Assembly (NCBI GenBank): GCA_949317995.1 | Contig: OX439036.1 | Coordinates: forward strand, 88,077,920-88,141,919 | Direction: 5' to 3' | DNA: 64,000 nt | Source of the DNA: Acholoe squamosa | Lineage: Eukaryota; Annelida; Polychaeta; Phyllodocida; Polynoidae | In this document: positions 52,984 through 64,000 of the stretch, in pieces | Layout of the letters: each line of letters opens with the position of its first letter | How positions within the stretch are numbered: position 1 is the first letter of the stretch | The notes under the pieces: model-generated | What the model was told of the DNA's origin: nothing | What the model saw: only the letters and a program-made list of their open reading frames with translations | Databases searched by the model: none | Translations under genes and position numbers: made by a program

Positions 52984-53404
52984 ACTCTTGTTGCTGCATG
53001 TTGTAGTGATTACATGTATCCCTGTAAGTGATCAATCACACACACACTCTTGTTGCTGCATGTTGTAGTGATTACATGTATCCCTGTAAGTGATCAATCA
53101 CACACACACTCTTGTTGCTGCATGTTGTAGTGATTACATGTATCCCTGTAAGTGATCAATCACACACACACTCTTGTTGCTGCATGTTGTAGTGATTACA
53201 TGTATCCCTGTAAGTGATCAATCACACACATACTCTTGTTGCTGCATGTTGTAGTGATTACATGTATCCCTGTAAGTGATCAATCACACACATACTCTTG
53301 TTGCTGCATGTTGTAGTGATTACATGTATCCCTGTAAGTGATCAATCACACACACACTCTTGTTGCTGCATGTTGTAGTGATTACATGTATCCCTGTAAG
53401 TGTA
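52984..53404. repeat. 62-bp minisatellite, about 6.8 near-identical units
   Basis: Units start ACTCTTGTTGCTGCATGTTG at 52984, 53046, 53108, 53170, 53232, 53294 and 53356. They differ mainly by CACACACAC versus CACACATAC in the linker. The linker CA run matches the adjacent microsatellite, which probably seeded the array. Confidence 0.95.
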
Positions 53405-54100
53405 ATTATTGTTGTTAAGGAAGCACAAACATTGTCTCGGTGAACCTGGCTATAATATGTGATGTAAGATTTATTGATTAAAATACATTATAACAAAAGT
53501 AATTCATGTTAGCTGGTGTGCTCACATTATCAAAATGTGGCCATAATGTATTTAGGACGGCTTGTGAACCATATGATGATGTTCTTCCTGCCTCCAGACT
53601 AAGGCTAACAACGGGATTCCACATAGCCAGGTGGATACTAGAGTCATCAAATATCCATAACATGTATTTATGCTATGCCCACTGGTAAGCCTTAAGGCTT
53701 TGGACTTGGATCAAAATAGGAAATTGATACCCATATGGGAATATGATATTTTATCACCATCTGGATACAAACCACGGTATCAAACCAAATACGCCTGTGA
53801 TACCGACTTAAAGAATTCACTCGCTTTGCTTCCAAATCAGCATGCTTGACCGTTGATAAAATTAAAGTTAGTGATTGCCAGGGGTTGCAGTTGTGCAGAC
53901 CTAGAGTTCTCTGCTATACCCTTTTATTCATCCTTTCATTTTATTTTACATGCCCCTACTGTCATTGCTTGTGCAGGACCTGTTTTGTCCAAACTCAAAA
54001 TAGGTGGAAGGTGTTTTACTGAACGTTTAACGAGATTAAACACACAAGCCGGACCTTTTATATTAACACTGCAACACCGGAAACGAGAGAGTATCTACTA
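53405..54100. other. Intergenic stretch, nothing recognised
   Basis: Frames at 53478-53688 overlap on both strands and lack domains. Confidence 0.35.
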
Positions 54101-54149
54101 GAGGGCATTCTCCAATAATGTTAATTAACATTATGGAGGAATGGACTCC
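54101..54149. repeat. Small hairpin, GAGGGCATT family
   Basis: CTCCAATAATGTTAA at 54110-54124 pairs with 54125-54138 with one bulge. The flank GAGGGCATT is shared with 42639 and 4524. Confidence 0.6.
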
Positions 54150-54201
54150 TGGTCATGCGTGAAGTGATTACAATGACTGGCAGGTCAATATTTTATGTCT
54201 G

Positions 54202-54590
54202 TAAGGCCCAAAACCCATTACCCGATTTTGCAATAATCGGCACCTTTATCGGCCAAATAATGCATACCAATAATGATCAATTTTATCTTATTTGGTGGTT
54301 TAATTTAAGAATAAGTCCCCGATTCTGTGGCCGATTGTGCAATACACTACTTTTCATTCCCGATTTGAACATATCAAACATGTTAGAAAATCCTGGTAGG
54401 TACTGTATTGGATTGTATCATTATCCTTTGAGGTATTATTTTGTTGTAGCATTGATTCCCACCCAATGTGCATCCCCTGGCACTTTGATTGCACTTTTAA
54501 ACCCCTACAATGGCCGATTATGCTACCGATTTTGACGTGTACCCTAATAATCGGCCAGTTATACAATCGGCTAATGGGTTTAGGCCCTAA
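54202..54590. mobile_element. PIF/Harbinger-like MITE with TAA target duplication
   Basis: Termini GGCCCAAAACCCATTACCCG and the complement of GGGCCTAAACCCATTAGCCG, with repeated CCGATT motifs inward. Flanked by TAA (54202-54204, 54588-54590). 383 bp. Frames crossing it are not genes. Confidence 0.8.
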
Positions 54591-56018
54591 GAAAGCCATT
54601 TAGCATGGCATCGTATCAGGGATGATGACCACCCAATAGTCACCACCCACGGGGATCTGTATGGCCAATTCTTGTATGTATGCTCTAAATGATGATAATG
54701 ATACAACTGATTAGAGCCTATTGAATCATGATGCAGACAACATGATATTCATGTTTCCAAAGAGATGATCATTGGTTTGGCATCATTGAAGATATTCTGT
54801 GCTACAAGAAGTCTCTCCCAGGCGTTGTATTGTCACATTCCACAAACATAGAAGATTGATCCTACAATACACGGAGCAGCTGTGCCATCTACCACTGTAA
54901 AGGTTTTAAGCCGCCCTTGGCTTATCAGTTTATCTTAAATGACAATAAACACTTGACTGCATTCAGGTGTTACCACCTTATTTAATTATGTATTCATTAT
55001 AGGCAGGCAGATGTTAAGGATTTGTGAGAGCTATTTCAGATATTTGTATTAATGCATCCATTGGTGGGAACTGCAGCGAGTAGAGAGCAAATCTCATATT
55101 GTAAGGTTCCTAATCTTAACAGTCTAATTCAGTTACTCCAAATCATTTGCATGCATCCTTGGGGAAACGTGCTCTTCTTCCAGTCTATGATGAGATAGAA
55201 CATTGCAGTTTACCCCCAACGGCCCATAGGTAGCATTCTGCCCTTAAAAGCCCTGTGTTAACCTTAAACTGGCGCCTTTCCTGTCGGTGCAGAGGGGGGG
55301 GGGGTCGTAAAGCTAACGATACAGAACTGTAATTTTCATTAGGATCTAAACGTCAGCCAAAGAGCTCTAATCAAGTTTTGACTGATATTTTTATGTAATT
55401 TCAAATGTCAATTTTGCATATGTAACACTGGAAATGTGCATGATTATTTGATAGTAATCTGCTCATCTAAAATATTTGCTCCAAAGTGCAGTGTTTGGCA
55501 ATAGTTGTCAGTTTTTATGAATATCCTCACATTGTGTCTTTTGTATAATTAGATACTCTACGGACAAGGTGCGAAGAAAATATTTAAGACTAGCTGTAAC
55601 CTAGAGTAGATAATACCCATGGCTACAATGAGATACATCGGGAACCTCTATATTACAGAGCTACAAAACATACATCCCTTCCCCTGCTTCGAGGCTGAAT
55701 ACTGTGGGATACTGTAGACGGTGGAAGGGCCTCGTTGGCTGCGCCTCTAATTGCCTGAAATGACCTGGAGGTGTGTTAGCGTGATGAAACGTGGGAGTGG
55801 AAACTGCCACTCCTGGGCCTTTCCTGCACTGATTATACAACACTACATGAAGCTGATATGCCCTCCAATCCCCTCACCCACATATACATCTCTATATTAA
55901 CAGGAAGGGTAGTGATGAGGATCCAGGTCAATAGGTTCCTGTATGGCATCCTAGTTTTGAAATATTGTTATCTCGTGTTTTTTTTTGTCGATGTCTGTGC
56001 GATATGTAATTTAATGTC
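54591..56018. other. Intergenic stretch, nothing recognised
   Basis: Short frames only; a G run at 55297-55306. Confidence 0.35.
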
Positions 56019-56460
56019 TCTGCAAGCTGATTCATAAAAACTGACGACCCATCTACAATTAAACGATGAATTTAGAAACGATTCTTCTAGAAAAGTATTT
56101 CTGGAATTATTTGCAGAAAATGCAAATCTTTTACAATCTGTCATGCCTTAAGAGAATATTGATTGAATTAATGATTATTGTGAATGGTATCCACATGGAC
56201 GTATGGTTCAGGTGGCGCCATTACTGACACTAGCGACTACTTACACAACTACTACACTACCCATAATTCTTCATATCCGCGATGTTCATTCTTGTCGACA
56301 ATCTCCTGGTACCAACACCTCAATATCAGTAATGAAATAGTGTGTTCCAAAGGCTGAAATTCTATTACTTCCATGAAGGATCAGTATTAACGAATTACAT
56401 AATTCTCTGTTTTTTTTTTTCCTTGACGACATCGTGAGTTTTTATGAATCGCCCTGCAGG
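56019..56460. mobile_element. Inverted-repeat element, GATTCATAAAAACT termini
   Basis: Left GATTCATAAAAACTGACGA (56028 onward) pairs with the right end TCGTGAGTTTTTATGAATC. TGCA flanks both ends (56021-56024, 56455-56458). A second terminus-like segment, GATTCATAGGAACTGACGA, begins at 56467, and another lies near 5460, so this is a family. Confidence 0.65.
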
Positions 56461-57022
56461 AGGGTGATTCATAGGAACTGACGATATAGAATCAAAATTC
56501 TCTTCCAGATCCAAATAAGATCTAGGCAGTTCTAATCAGGTTGGTGACAGTTATTTCATGATTTCAAGTGCTTTAGGGTAGATTGACCCTAAGATGGACA
56601 CATACCCTTATATAACGTAGTGCCCTTGAAGGTTTAACATATCTAAAGCCATACATTTTGTTGTGCAAATGCACTAAGAGTTATCGCTATGTTTAATATG
56701 ACAGTCAGTTATCATCACCAGTCATTGTTACACCCATGTCCTGACAAACACCTTTTGATACAATGTATCAAATTGGGGTGTCTGCTGCACCATGCACAGT
56801 GACTCACTGGCAGTATAAATAAAGACAGGCCAAGTGGCCTAGGGTTCACTCCTTCTACTCTCTCTACTGGTGCACTTCTCCGTTGTATCTCTCAATGTAC
56901 CATGGTGTGATCTATGGTACACTGAGTCGGACACTTTTGACTTTAATTAAGTTAATCAAATATGTGAATTCTGGCAAGAACGTCCATATATAATGAAAAT
57001 TCAGGACATTCCCATAATATAA
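56461..57022. other. Intergenic stretch with one hairpin
   Basis: CTCAATGTACCAT at 56891-56903 pairs with 56914-56926. No gene recognised. Confidence 0.4.
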
Positions 57023-57957
57023 GGGTCATTCCACAGTATTTTAACAAGTGGTCCCCGCATGACCCCCTCAGATCTGGATAATTTCTCTTCTATATTGAGC
57101 TGTATATAGGTTATGTCCACATGTAAAATTGTAGCTTCCAACTTCCATCAGTTCCTGAGATGTTGGCCTTTATATATGAGAGGATTTGACCATCGGTGTC
57201 AGAAATCTCAAGCCCAAGAGCCAGCTATGATAAAGAAAACAGGGTTAGAAAAATGCTGATTTTTGCCATATTTCGTTACATATTTTCTAAAGGAAGGAGG
57301 CATTAAACCAATACTAAACTACCATCAACCTTTAGGGTAATAATAGTACTTTTTAGTGATAGCTACAATTAGTTTGGTTGTACCTATCCCTCTGACCCAA
57401 AACTGCTGTCGAAAAGCAGCAAAAATCTGTTTTTTACCCTTTTGAAGCAGTCATAGTGGATCCCCACTTTGGTGTAGGTACTCCATCTACATTTTCCAAG
57501 TTCATGTCATTTGGAATGAATAGAATCACACTTTACAAGCTGATTGAAGTAACGGTTTTGATGCTATAATTTTTCAAAAATGGCTCTCGGAGATGAAAAA
57601 CTGCAAAAACTAGCGACCGTTGACCCTATGCTAGAAGACAAAGTCTTTATGTTACCATCTTTATTCTGGCATTTCCCTGCAGTGGAAGGTTGTGTCTGAT
57701 GACCCAAGCACTACTAGACCTCTAGCTCACTGAGCTTTGAAAATATTACACACTGAAGTTGACACAAAATTGAGATTTTTGACACCGAAGGTCAAATCCT
57801 CTCATATATAAGGGCCAATATCTCAGGAACCGATGGGAGTTGGAAGCTACAAGTGGTCATAACCTATACATCTCAATAAAGAAGAGAAATAATCCAAATC
57901 TGAGGGGGTCATGCAGGGAAAGTTCTCAAAATCTGTCCATATATAGTGGAATGACCC
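57023..57957. mobile_element. 935-bp element with ~190-bp terminal inverted repeats
   Basis: Ends GGGTCATTCCAC and GTGGAATGACCC are exact complements. Homology continues inward through TGACCCCCTCAGATCTGG, TTGGAAGCTAC (right arm) and ATATATGAGAGGATTTGACC to about 57220 and 57775. The ~550-bp middle is non-coding. A long-TIR, non-autonomous DNA element; superfamily not assigned. Confidence 0.8.
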
Positions 57958-58066
57958 ACCTGTGATCATTGTATGCATATAACCTTGGCTTGGTGTATGT
58001 ATGTTTATTATGATGCTAAACTTGGGATGTATTTTGTGTTTTCGGGGATAGAACTATGGAAGCAGA

Positions 58067-58278
58067 TAAGGGAGTGATCATTTTTTAACAACAGGGGGGA
58101 CTGGTAGGTTTGTGCACGGACGTGGGAGAAAAAGATTTCGACCCCCTCTTGAGGGGAGTTTTCCACTGAAAACAGGTGAAATTATTTTGACCCCCCATCA
58201 GAGGGGTAAAAAAAATTCTGACCTTCCCCTCAAACCCACCAGCCCCCCCCCCCGTTGTTAAAAATGGTCACTCCCTAA
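58067..58278. mobile_element. PIF/Harbinger-like MITE, GGGAGTGGTCATT family, copy 2
   Basis: Termini GGGAGTGATCATTTTTTAAC and the complement of GGGAGTGACCATTTTTAAC, with G/C runs and GGTGGGTTT inward. TAA flanks at 58067-58069 and 58276-58278. Same family as 26863-27145. Confidence 0.8.
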
Positions 58279-58447
58279 CAAAAAGGTTTTAGATTTTTTT
58301 TCTATTGGGAATACATGCCTCTGAAACTAAAACACATGTAGATACTAGATACAAATCATGGATTTTATCAAGTAAATAGCATTGAAATTAGTGTCAAAAT
58401 CCTGCAACATTTCTTATCACAGTCAACTTAAGTTGAACACTTAATTT
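58279..58447. other. Short AT-rich spacer
   Basis: Nothing recognised. Confidence 0.4.
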
Positions 58448-59388
58448 CACACTGAAAACCTACCGGAACCAAAACTCGTCAATACTGACGAGTTTAGGTC
58501 CTCAGGTCGACAACAGGCTTCCCTAGCCCACTTAAAAGGGTCTATATCTCCTCTTTCCTATCCCCTCAGGATGTGTGTGGTGCACATATGCGCGGGCACT
58601 GACACATTCCTCTGTTAAATTATCAACCTGTGAAGCACGGGATAGCCACTTAGTGCCGCTAAAGTGCTGTAAAACACAAATCAATCAATCAAACTCAGGT
58701 CGACAATACCCAAATCTACAGCTTTACCCAAAGTCCTCGCCTATGACAACCCCCTGACGACCTAAAGTCATCACTATGGCTGCTCTGTAAAGGCATATCA
58801 TCCTGGGCAGAAATTGCATACATAGCATTATCACAATATATAATTTCACAATACAGGGTGTTTCTTTTCCTGAATTATATCCCATCCCCTCATCAATTAA
58901 TCAGAGTTTATTGTGGGTATCAGCAACTCACTGTCATGGCTTAATGGGACAAAAGTATCATTTCATTGTGAGTACACTCATCTACATGACTCTCATGTAC
59001 TATACCTCAGGCACACTCAAGAAATAAGATATACTCTGGCAATATCCATAAGAGAGGTGCCATTACTATAATGGCCTATATTCTTCTCTGCATGTTCTAC
59101 TCAGAGATTCCTATCTTTTACTTGTATAATTGTATTATATCATGGTTATACATCATTTTCATAGTAGACTATAGAGCAAATAGAATCCATAGATATGATC
59201 CTATATACATCCTAGTATACATCATTAGTATCATAGGAGAGCATAGTGGGGACCTCTTATGGCACACTCCCAAACTAGTAAGTGATCAGTATGACGACTA
59301 AGAGTAGTCATGAAGGCCTGACGACCCTCTGACGACCCTAAACTTGTCATATATGACGACTTTCCAATATCGGCGGGTTTTCAGTGCA
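58448..59388. mobile_element. CACTG-ended DNA element with nested SINE
   Basis: Left end CACTGAAAACC at 58450 and right end GGTTTTCAGTG at 59386 are complements. Arms continue with TCGTCAxTAxTGACxAGTTTAGG-like blocks at 58478-58500 and 59330-59360. Flanked by CA on both sides (58448-58449, 59387-59388). CACT termini with a 2-bp duplication fit animal EnSpm/CACTA-like elements. No transposase. Confidence 0.65.
58514..58693 (+). mobile_element. SINE-like retroposon with (AATC)n tail, copy 2
   Basis: Same family as 47575-47755. Perfect 13-bp target duplication CTCAGGTCGACAA at 58501-58513 and 58694-58706. Inserted inside the CACTG element, so it is younger than that element. Confidence 0.9.
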
Positions 59389-60619
59389 CCCAGAGTCGGA
59401 CAGCCATTTCACCAAGATTCGGACACTTACCACTGGGAATCCAGGCATGTATTGTTCTGACCTATGATGTATCTATTCATGAAATAAAGAGGAAATACCA
59501 TCATGAATGTAGAGGATCATTCCACGTTGAAAGAATACCGTAATGGAAGGTACCTATCATGTGTTAGATGTTCATACTAGTATTATAGGGAATTGCTGTT
59601 TACTTCAATATCAAACTGCTTTATACCTATAAACACATAGTGGTTGAATTTTACACTGTGGGTACATTGGAATCCTTGTAATTAACATGCATGATGTTTC
59701 ATACAGAATCTATGGCAAATAAAAAGATTTAATCAGTGAATCCACCACTCATCTACATGCTATACAACGTGTCAACCATATCCAATGGTTCAACATTGCT
59801 TTAGAAATATCCTGTGTATATTTTTCACAAACATGAGGCTAACACTAGTTCTAGTGCCAATGTGGGTATTCTTATAATCCACAATGGGTGATTTCTTTCA
59901 CAGTTTTCTATCAAAACAGGAGAAATCCAAACTGTTCCAATCAGGTGCATATTCTGTTCACACTGTCCGACCTCAGGTGAAATTCGTCCATTTCAATTCA
60001 AACTTCGAGTGAAATTTCTGTAATAGATCACTCCATATTATAATGAGGAATGTTTGTGATACATAAAGAATTATATGTACCCTTCCCACTGGTATCCTTA
60101 TGTATGTAACCAACAGTGTAAAATACTATCTTAATCTGAAATCAAAAAGCTCATATTTACAATGCAAACGAACGTCTGGAACTAGTGAATCTATCTAGGC
60201 TTTATTCAATTCCTATACTGAGAAAGAGACGCACCTCTAGTGGGCCACTTTGCCCTTTTTCTGGTGCCAACGTGAGGTAATTGATAAATACTTTAGTAAA
60301 TCCCAAGCTACTAACTTAGGTACAATATAGGGAGATGCAGCATCTGCTATTTTGCCATGTTTGGGGAGAGGAGCATAGAACTTTCCCTGCAAGCACACAT
60401 TCTCACAAGTTTGGGATAGCAATTAGATATGGGGTTGCCATAATTTCCTAGGGCTCTACATGTTCTTTGAAATAAGGTGCAACTAGTAAATGATGATAAA
60501 TTCGTAGGCCTTATTGGGCGAGGAATAGTATTAACCTTGAGTAAAATTTGTAAATGCATTATATTCAGAGGTAAACGGCCGTTTCTTTTATTTGGCACAA
60601 AGTTAGACACTCTACTATG
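59389..60619. other. Intergenic stretch, nothing recognised
   Basis: No gene; frames at 60237-60686 overlap on both strands and enter the next element. Confidence 0.35.
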
Positions 60620-61521
60620 TACACTGCAAAAATGGTGTTTAGATCCTAAACACAATTCTAAACACATTCTTGCAACGTTTTTGTAATCACATTAGTTTCC
60701 TAAACATGTTTAGCCAAACAATGTGCTTAGCTCAGGTATTTAGAAATGTAGGTGTTTAGGTTTAAAATTTGTGTTTAGATACCTATGAAATTTTGTGTTT
60801 AGATGTTTATGAATTTTTGTGTTTAGATGTCTATGTGATTTGTTAGGGTTAGGATTTGCAGACATGTATGCATTGAAAAAAGAAAGGAATATTTTTTGTT
60901 TGCTTTCTCATTTACTAGGGGGACATCAGCAGGTATTTATCTACATGTCAAAGTCTCCAAAGATGTCAGCCACAGCTACACGTATACACATGTATGTACG
61001 CACTATGAGAGACTTCAGAAAGTACAGCAGCTTGGCAGCAAGGACATTGCTTTATCCATTCCAAAATAACATGAAATAGGTGAAAGTCATGGAGCATATT
61101 GACTATTTTATGGCAATGATGCCAGTGTAAGGAGAATCTAGTCAATTTTCTATTGCTGTTCCTATTCTCATGACATTCAATAAAAAGAAATGAAAATAAA
61201 CATGGGATTAAGGGACATTTGTCACAACAATTGATTATAATTGTGTACAGATAGTCCATTCAAAGGTAGTGCTGCTACCTGGTGTGGATTCGACATCCAA
61301 GCATCTAAACATATTGATGTTTAAATCTAAACACCTATTATTCAGCTGTTTAAATTCTAAACATCTAAACATGTTTAGCAAAAATGTTTATGTAGTTAGA
61401 ATAAAAGTGTTTATTTCCTAAATGTGTAATTGATGAGACACCTAACTGACCTATATGTTTAGATTTTAAACATGTTTAGACCTAAACATGTTTAAAATCT
61501 AAACACCATTTTTGCAGTGTA
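60620..61521. mobile_element. CACTG-ended DNA element with perfect 22-bp TIRs
   Basis: The left terminus CACTGCAAAAATGGTGTTTA (60622 onward) and right terminus (61498-61519) are exact complements over 22 bp, flanked by TA on both sides. Both subterminal regions are crowded with TGTTTAGA and TCTAAACA motifs in either orientation, as in CACTA elements, where such repeats bind transposase. 898 bp, no transposase frame. Confidence 0.8.
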
Positions 61522-61706
61522 GGTGCAGTAGTTGAGTCATGGAATGATGTAGCTGACTCAAGGTACTAATGAAGAAAAATTCTAATTGCTCGGGCAATGG
61601 AGGCTGATAGGGCCTCATGAACATTGACACCGACTGGAACGACTAACACCTCAACTGGTATAACTCTCATATCCTTTTTAGGCTGCCCCATACATGTTAG
61701 CCTACT
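61522..61706. other. Spacer
   Basis: Nothing recognised. Confidence 0.4.
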
Positions 61707-61916
61707 TTATACCACGATTTCTGGGTTGCACAGTGCTTTTTGGTGGATATTCCCATGCACATATCTGTCGATATTGCACAGCATAGCATGAATTTTGGAA
61801 GGCGTGCGGTTATCCATGGAAAACCCGCACCCAGTGCGGTTATCCATGGAAAACCCACATGCCTCTCATGTCCTTCCATGTCATATGTTACATGTTAAAA
61901 CCTACGAAATTTTCAA

Positions 61917-61987
61917 GGCCAGGGCAGGGCTTGAACCTACAGTCTCACATCCCAAATCCAACTCCCTATGCACTGCGCCACAGGGAC
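61917..61987 (-). ncRNA. tRNA-derived unit, second type, copy 2
   Basis: Minus strand starts GTCCCTGTGGCGCAGTGCAT with B-box-like GGTTCAAGCCC; counterpart of 38142-38212. Confidence 0.55.
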
Positions 61988-62120
61988 TGGCGAGAGATGC
62001 TTGGTTCAAACCACGCCTCGATATGATACAAAGCCCGGGAAGGCGATGACTGTGGGCTGTCCGCTACCATAACTGCGGGACGCATTTAAACATAGCCAAG
62101 CCAAGACGGCCGCAGAAGGA

Positions 62121-62197
62121 GGAGACGCGGTGGTCTAGCGGTTAGCGCATTGCGCTCAGCCATCACAGGTACGCGGCTCGAGTCCCGGTCCGGGCGC
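62121..62197 (+). ncRNA. tRNA-derived unit, first type, copy 2
   Basis: Starts GGAGACGCGGTGGTCTAGCG, B-box-like GGCTCGAGTCC, followed by CATCTTTTTT. Counterpart of 37941-38017. Confidence 0.6.
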
Positions 62198-62692
62198 ATC
62201 TTTTTTCGCCATGTGCGCTGTCGCTGTCCGCTGCCGGGCGATGAGATGTATTTTACACAAACATAACTGCGAGAAGCATTCAAAGCTTTAGCTGTCCGCT
62301 GCCGGGCGACGAGGTGTATGTATCGATTGTACACAAACATAACTGCGAGACGCATTCAAAGCAAGCCAAGCCGAGACCGGGGCTGTCGCTGTCCGCTGCC
62401 GGGTGCCGAGGTGTATGTACCGATCGTGTACACACAATGGCTGGCATCGAGTCCCGGGGAGAGGGAATAATTTTTGTTTTCAACTTGAATTTATTGCTAT
62501 TCTATTGATTATTATTCTATTGATTATTATTCTATTGATTATTAAGTAGTCAATGGATAATTTATGACTCGTGTATGTTAGCGAAGGCTAATGACACTCG
62601 GCCCACGGCCTCGTGTCATTATCCTTCACTAACACACACTCGTCATGAATTATCCATTGATTACTTGTTCAGTAACTAAGGTCCATATAAAG

Positions 62693-62696
<4 letters not shown>

Positions 62697-62759
<63 letters not shown>
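62697..62759. repeat. (TA)n microsatellite
   Basis: About 31 TA dinucleotides just outside the composite repeat. Confidence 0.95.
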
Positions 62760-62762
<3 letters not shown>

Positions 62763-64000
62763 TGTAGAACTTTTCAATAACGCACATGACTTTAAAAGCT
62801 ATATGACCTACCTGGATCTTCCTCTTGTTGCTCCATCTACTTTGGCGTGTCTTGTGTAAGCAATTTTTCTCACCAATGACATTAAAATCTGCTGGGAGAG
62901 AATAACAGGCTTATGGATTTCTGTCAAGTACTTTACACTCTTAGGATTTGCGCATATTAGAAGCCACAGTTCTTCGTGGGTCATTTATATCCTTTCATTT
63001 AGGTAGAAAATCCCAAGGGTCTAGAAGTCGAGAGCACCATGCACCATGCTTTTGTTGTTATTTTAGCCACAATAAATCAATTCTTGATTGGGAAGTGACC
63101 CATTGTATATGTTATGTTCAGAATAGTTGCAAGCTAGTTGTGGTATAAAGGTGTATTCAATCTTTCAACGGAAAGATATTGATAACTTGTTTGTCAAATG
63201 TGTTTGGGTTCAATCATTGTAGTTACATCTTCTTTCTTCAGTCACCTACCTAGGGACATGTTCTTCGCCGACAGCAAATTCAACCTTGAAATACACAAGT
63301 CTAATAGTTTCCAATTCTGCATCATATAATTCATATCCCCCCCCTTGCAATGCATACGCTATAACTATCAATACAGCATACCCTTCAGACCATAAGTTGC
63401 TTAGGTTGCCAGACAAATCCCTGTCTCTCATGAATTACGCAAACACTAATGAACAACTCGAGCTTGGGTGGTACTAATTAACTGTGTTTATTACGTTCAT
63501 GGTATACTTCTATACATATGTCAGCATTGTTACGGTCTGGTAGAACGTTAGTCTGCGCATGGGCACAGCATTCATATATCATGTAATATATGGACAACTT
63601 GTTTAGAAGTACAAAATAGACCATTTCTGAAACTTAGTTGGTTAATACCAGACCTATGTTAGTATGCTATTATTATGTTCCTCTTTGACCAACATAGGAC
63701 TGGTATCAAATCGATTTGGAGCCACACACATAGAATATACGGATCGATAACTTTACGGATGACTTACTGTCACTTGCCAAAAAGAAAACTGGGAATTTGT
63801 CATTATAAAAATAGTCACACCCCCTGGAAAGCTCCCTCTTGACGAAAACAGCCTACAAAAGATTCAAGTGCTGTTGAGAAATTATATACAATGAGAACTT
63901 CGAAAGGGGGATTGGAATTGATAACTAATCCACAATATAATGATGAATAAAAATTGAACCAGACCACCTTCAGATATAAAATGTTTTATACCGATACCCC
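62760..64000. other. Intergenic stretch with one inverted repeat
   Basis: TTAATACCAGACCTATGTT at 63642-63660 pairs imperfectly with 63691-63709. No gene recognised. Confidence 0.4.

Larger units (their letters stand above)
61707..62672. mobile_element. Composite repeat with two divergent tRNA-derived heads, copy 2 (inverted)
   Basis: Same modules as 37447-38430 in reverse: tail (CCACGATTTCTGGG), palindromic pair around GGTTATCCATGGA, tRNA-like unit on minus (61917-61987), tRNA-like unit on plus (62121-62197). Then come modules with GCTGTCCGCTGCCGGGCGA and the terminal hairpin (62543-62669) ending CAATGGATAATT...TTGTTCA. The hairpin centre differs in sequence (GGCCCACGGCC) yet keeps pairing. 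Confidence 0.75.

Noticed and set aside
52984-53404. A CRISPR-like array from regular 62-bp spacing
   Set aside because: The whole unit including the 'spacer' is repeated; it is a simple minisatellite.

Overview
The window looks like gene-poor, repeat-dense nuclear DNA from an animal, most likely an invertebrate. The evidence is eukaryotic transposons of many classes: a Ty3/Gypsy LTR element, remnants of animal-type non-LTR reverse transcriptases, SINEs with long target duplications, and many MITEs. There are also AT, CA and GA microsatellites and no operons. I could not identify the species, and I found no convincing host protein gene, rRNA gene or functional tRNA gene. Nearly all reading frames outside the transposons are short and look like chance.

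The centrepiece is a complete, apparently recent Ty3/Gypsy retrotransposon at 14048-24614, lying on the minus strand. It has two 406-bp LTRs that read as identical, a primer-binding site, a polypurine tract, a Gag with a zinc knuckle, and an uninterrupted Pol (protease, reverse transcriptase, RNase H, integrase). Its frame continues about 1,270 residues past integrase into an unusual extension with two C2H2-type zinc fingers, RS-like and acidic stretches, a ~220-residue Lys/Glu/Arg helix and a proline-rich tail. The LTR promoter carries two perfect cAMP-response-element palindromes just upstream of a TATA box. The element landed inside the AT-rich terminal inverted repeat of another element.

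Layout. 1-565: reverse transcriptase remnant. 1466-4742: hairpins and a five-copy foldback family in two clusters. 5556-10971: AT microsatellite, two copies of a 366-bp MITE, and two PIF/Harbinger-like MITEs. 10972-14047: mostly plain. 14048-24614: the Gypsy element. 24615-27145: the interrupted inverted-repeat element, degenerate tandem repeats, another Harbinger-like MITE. 27146-36406: mostly plain, with a 51-bp tandem repeat. 36407-38430: a MITE and a composite repeat with two divergent tRNA-derived heads. 43796-44862: a LINE remnant joined to an SGNH-hydrolase-like fragment. 45373-50176: a large foldback with repetitive arms. 50173-51886: an inverted-repeat element carrying a Ser/Lys/Arg-rich ORF and a hammerhead-like motif. 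52681-62759: minisatellite, several MITEs, two CACTG-ended elements (one with a nested SINE) and a second, inverted copy of the composite repeat.

No host pathway emerges. The window is best read as layered transposon insertions, with repeated families within it: the composite repeat, the SINE, the Harbinger-like MITEs, the CACTG elements, the 366-bp MITE and the foldback family. All calls rest on reading the sequence alone; class names for MITEs follow termini and target-site duplications.
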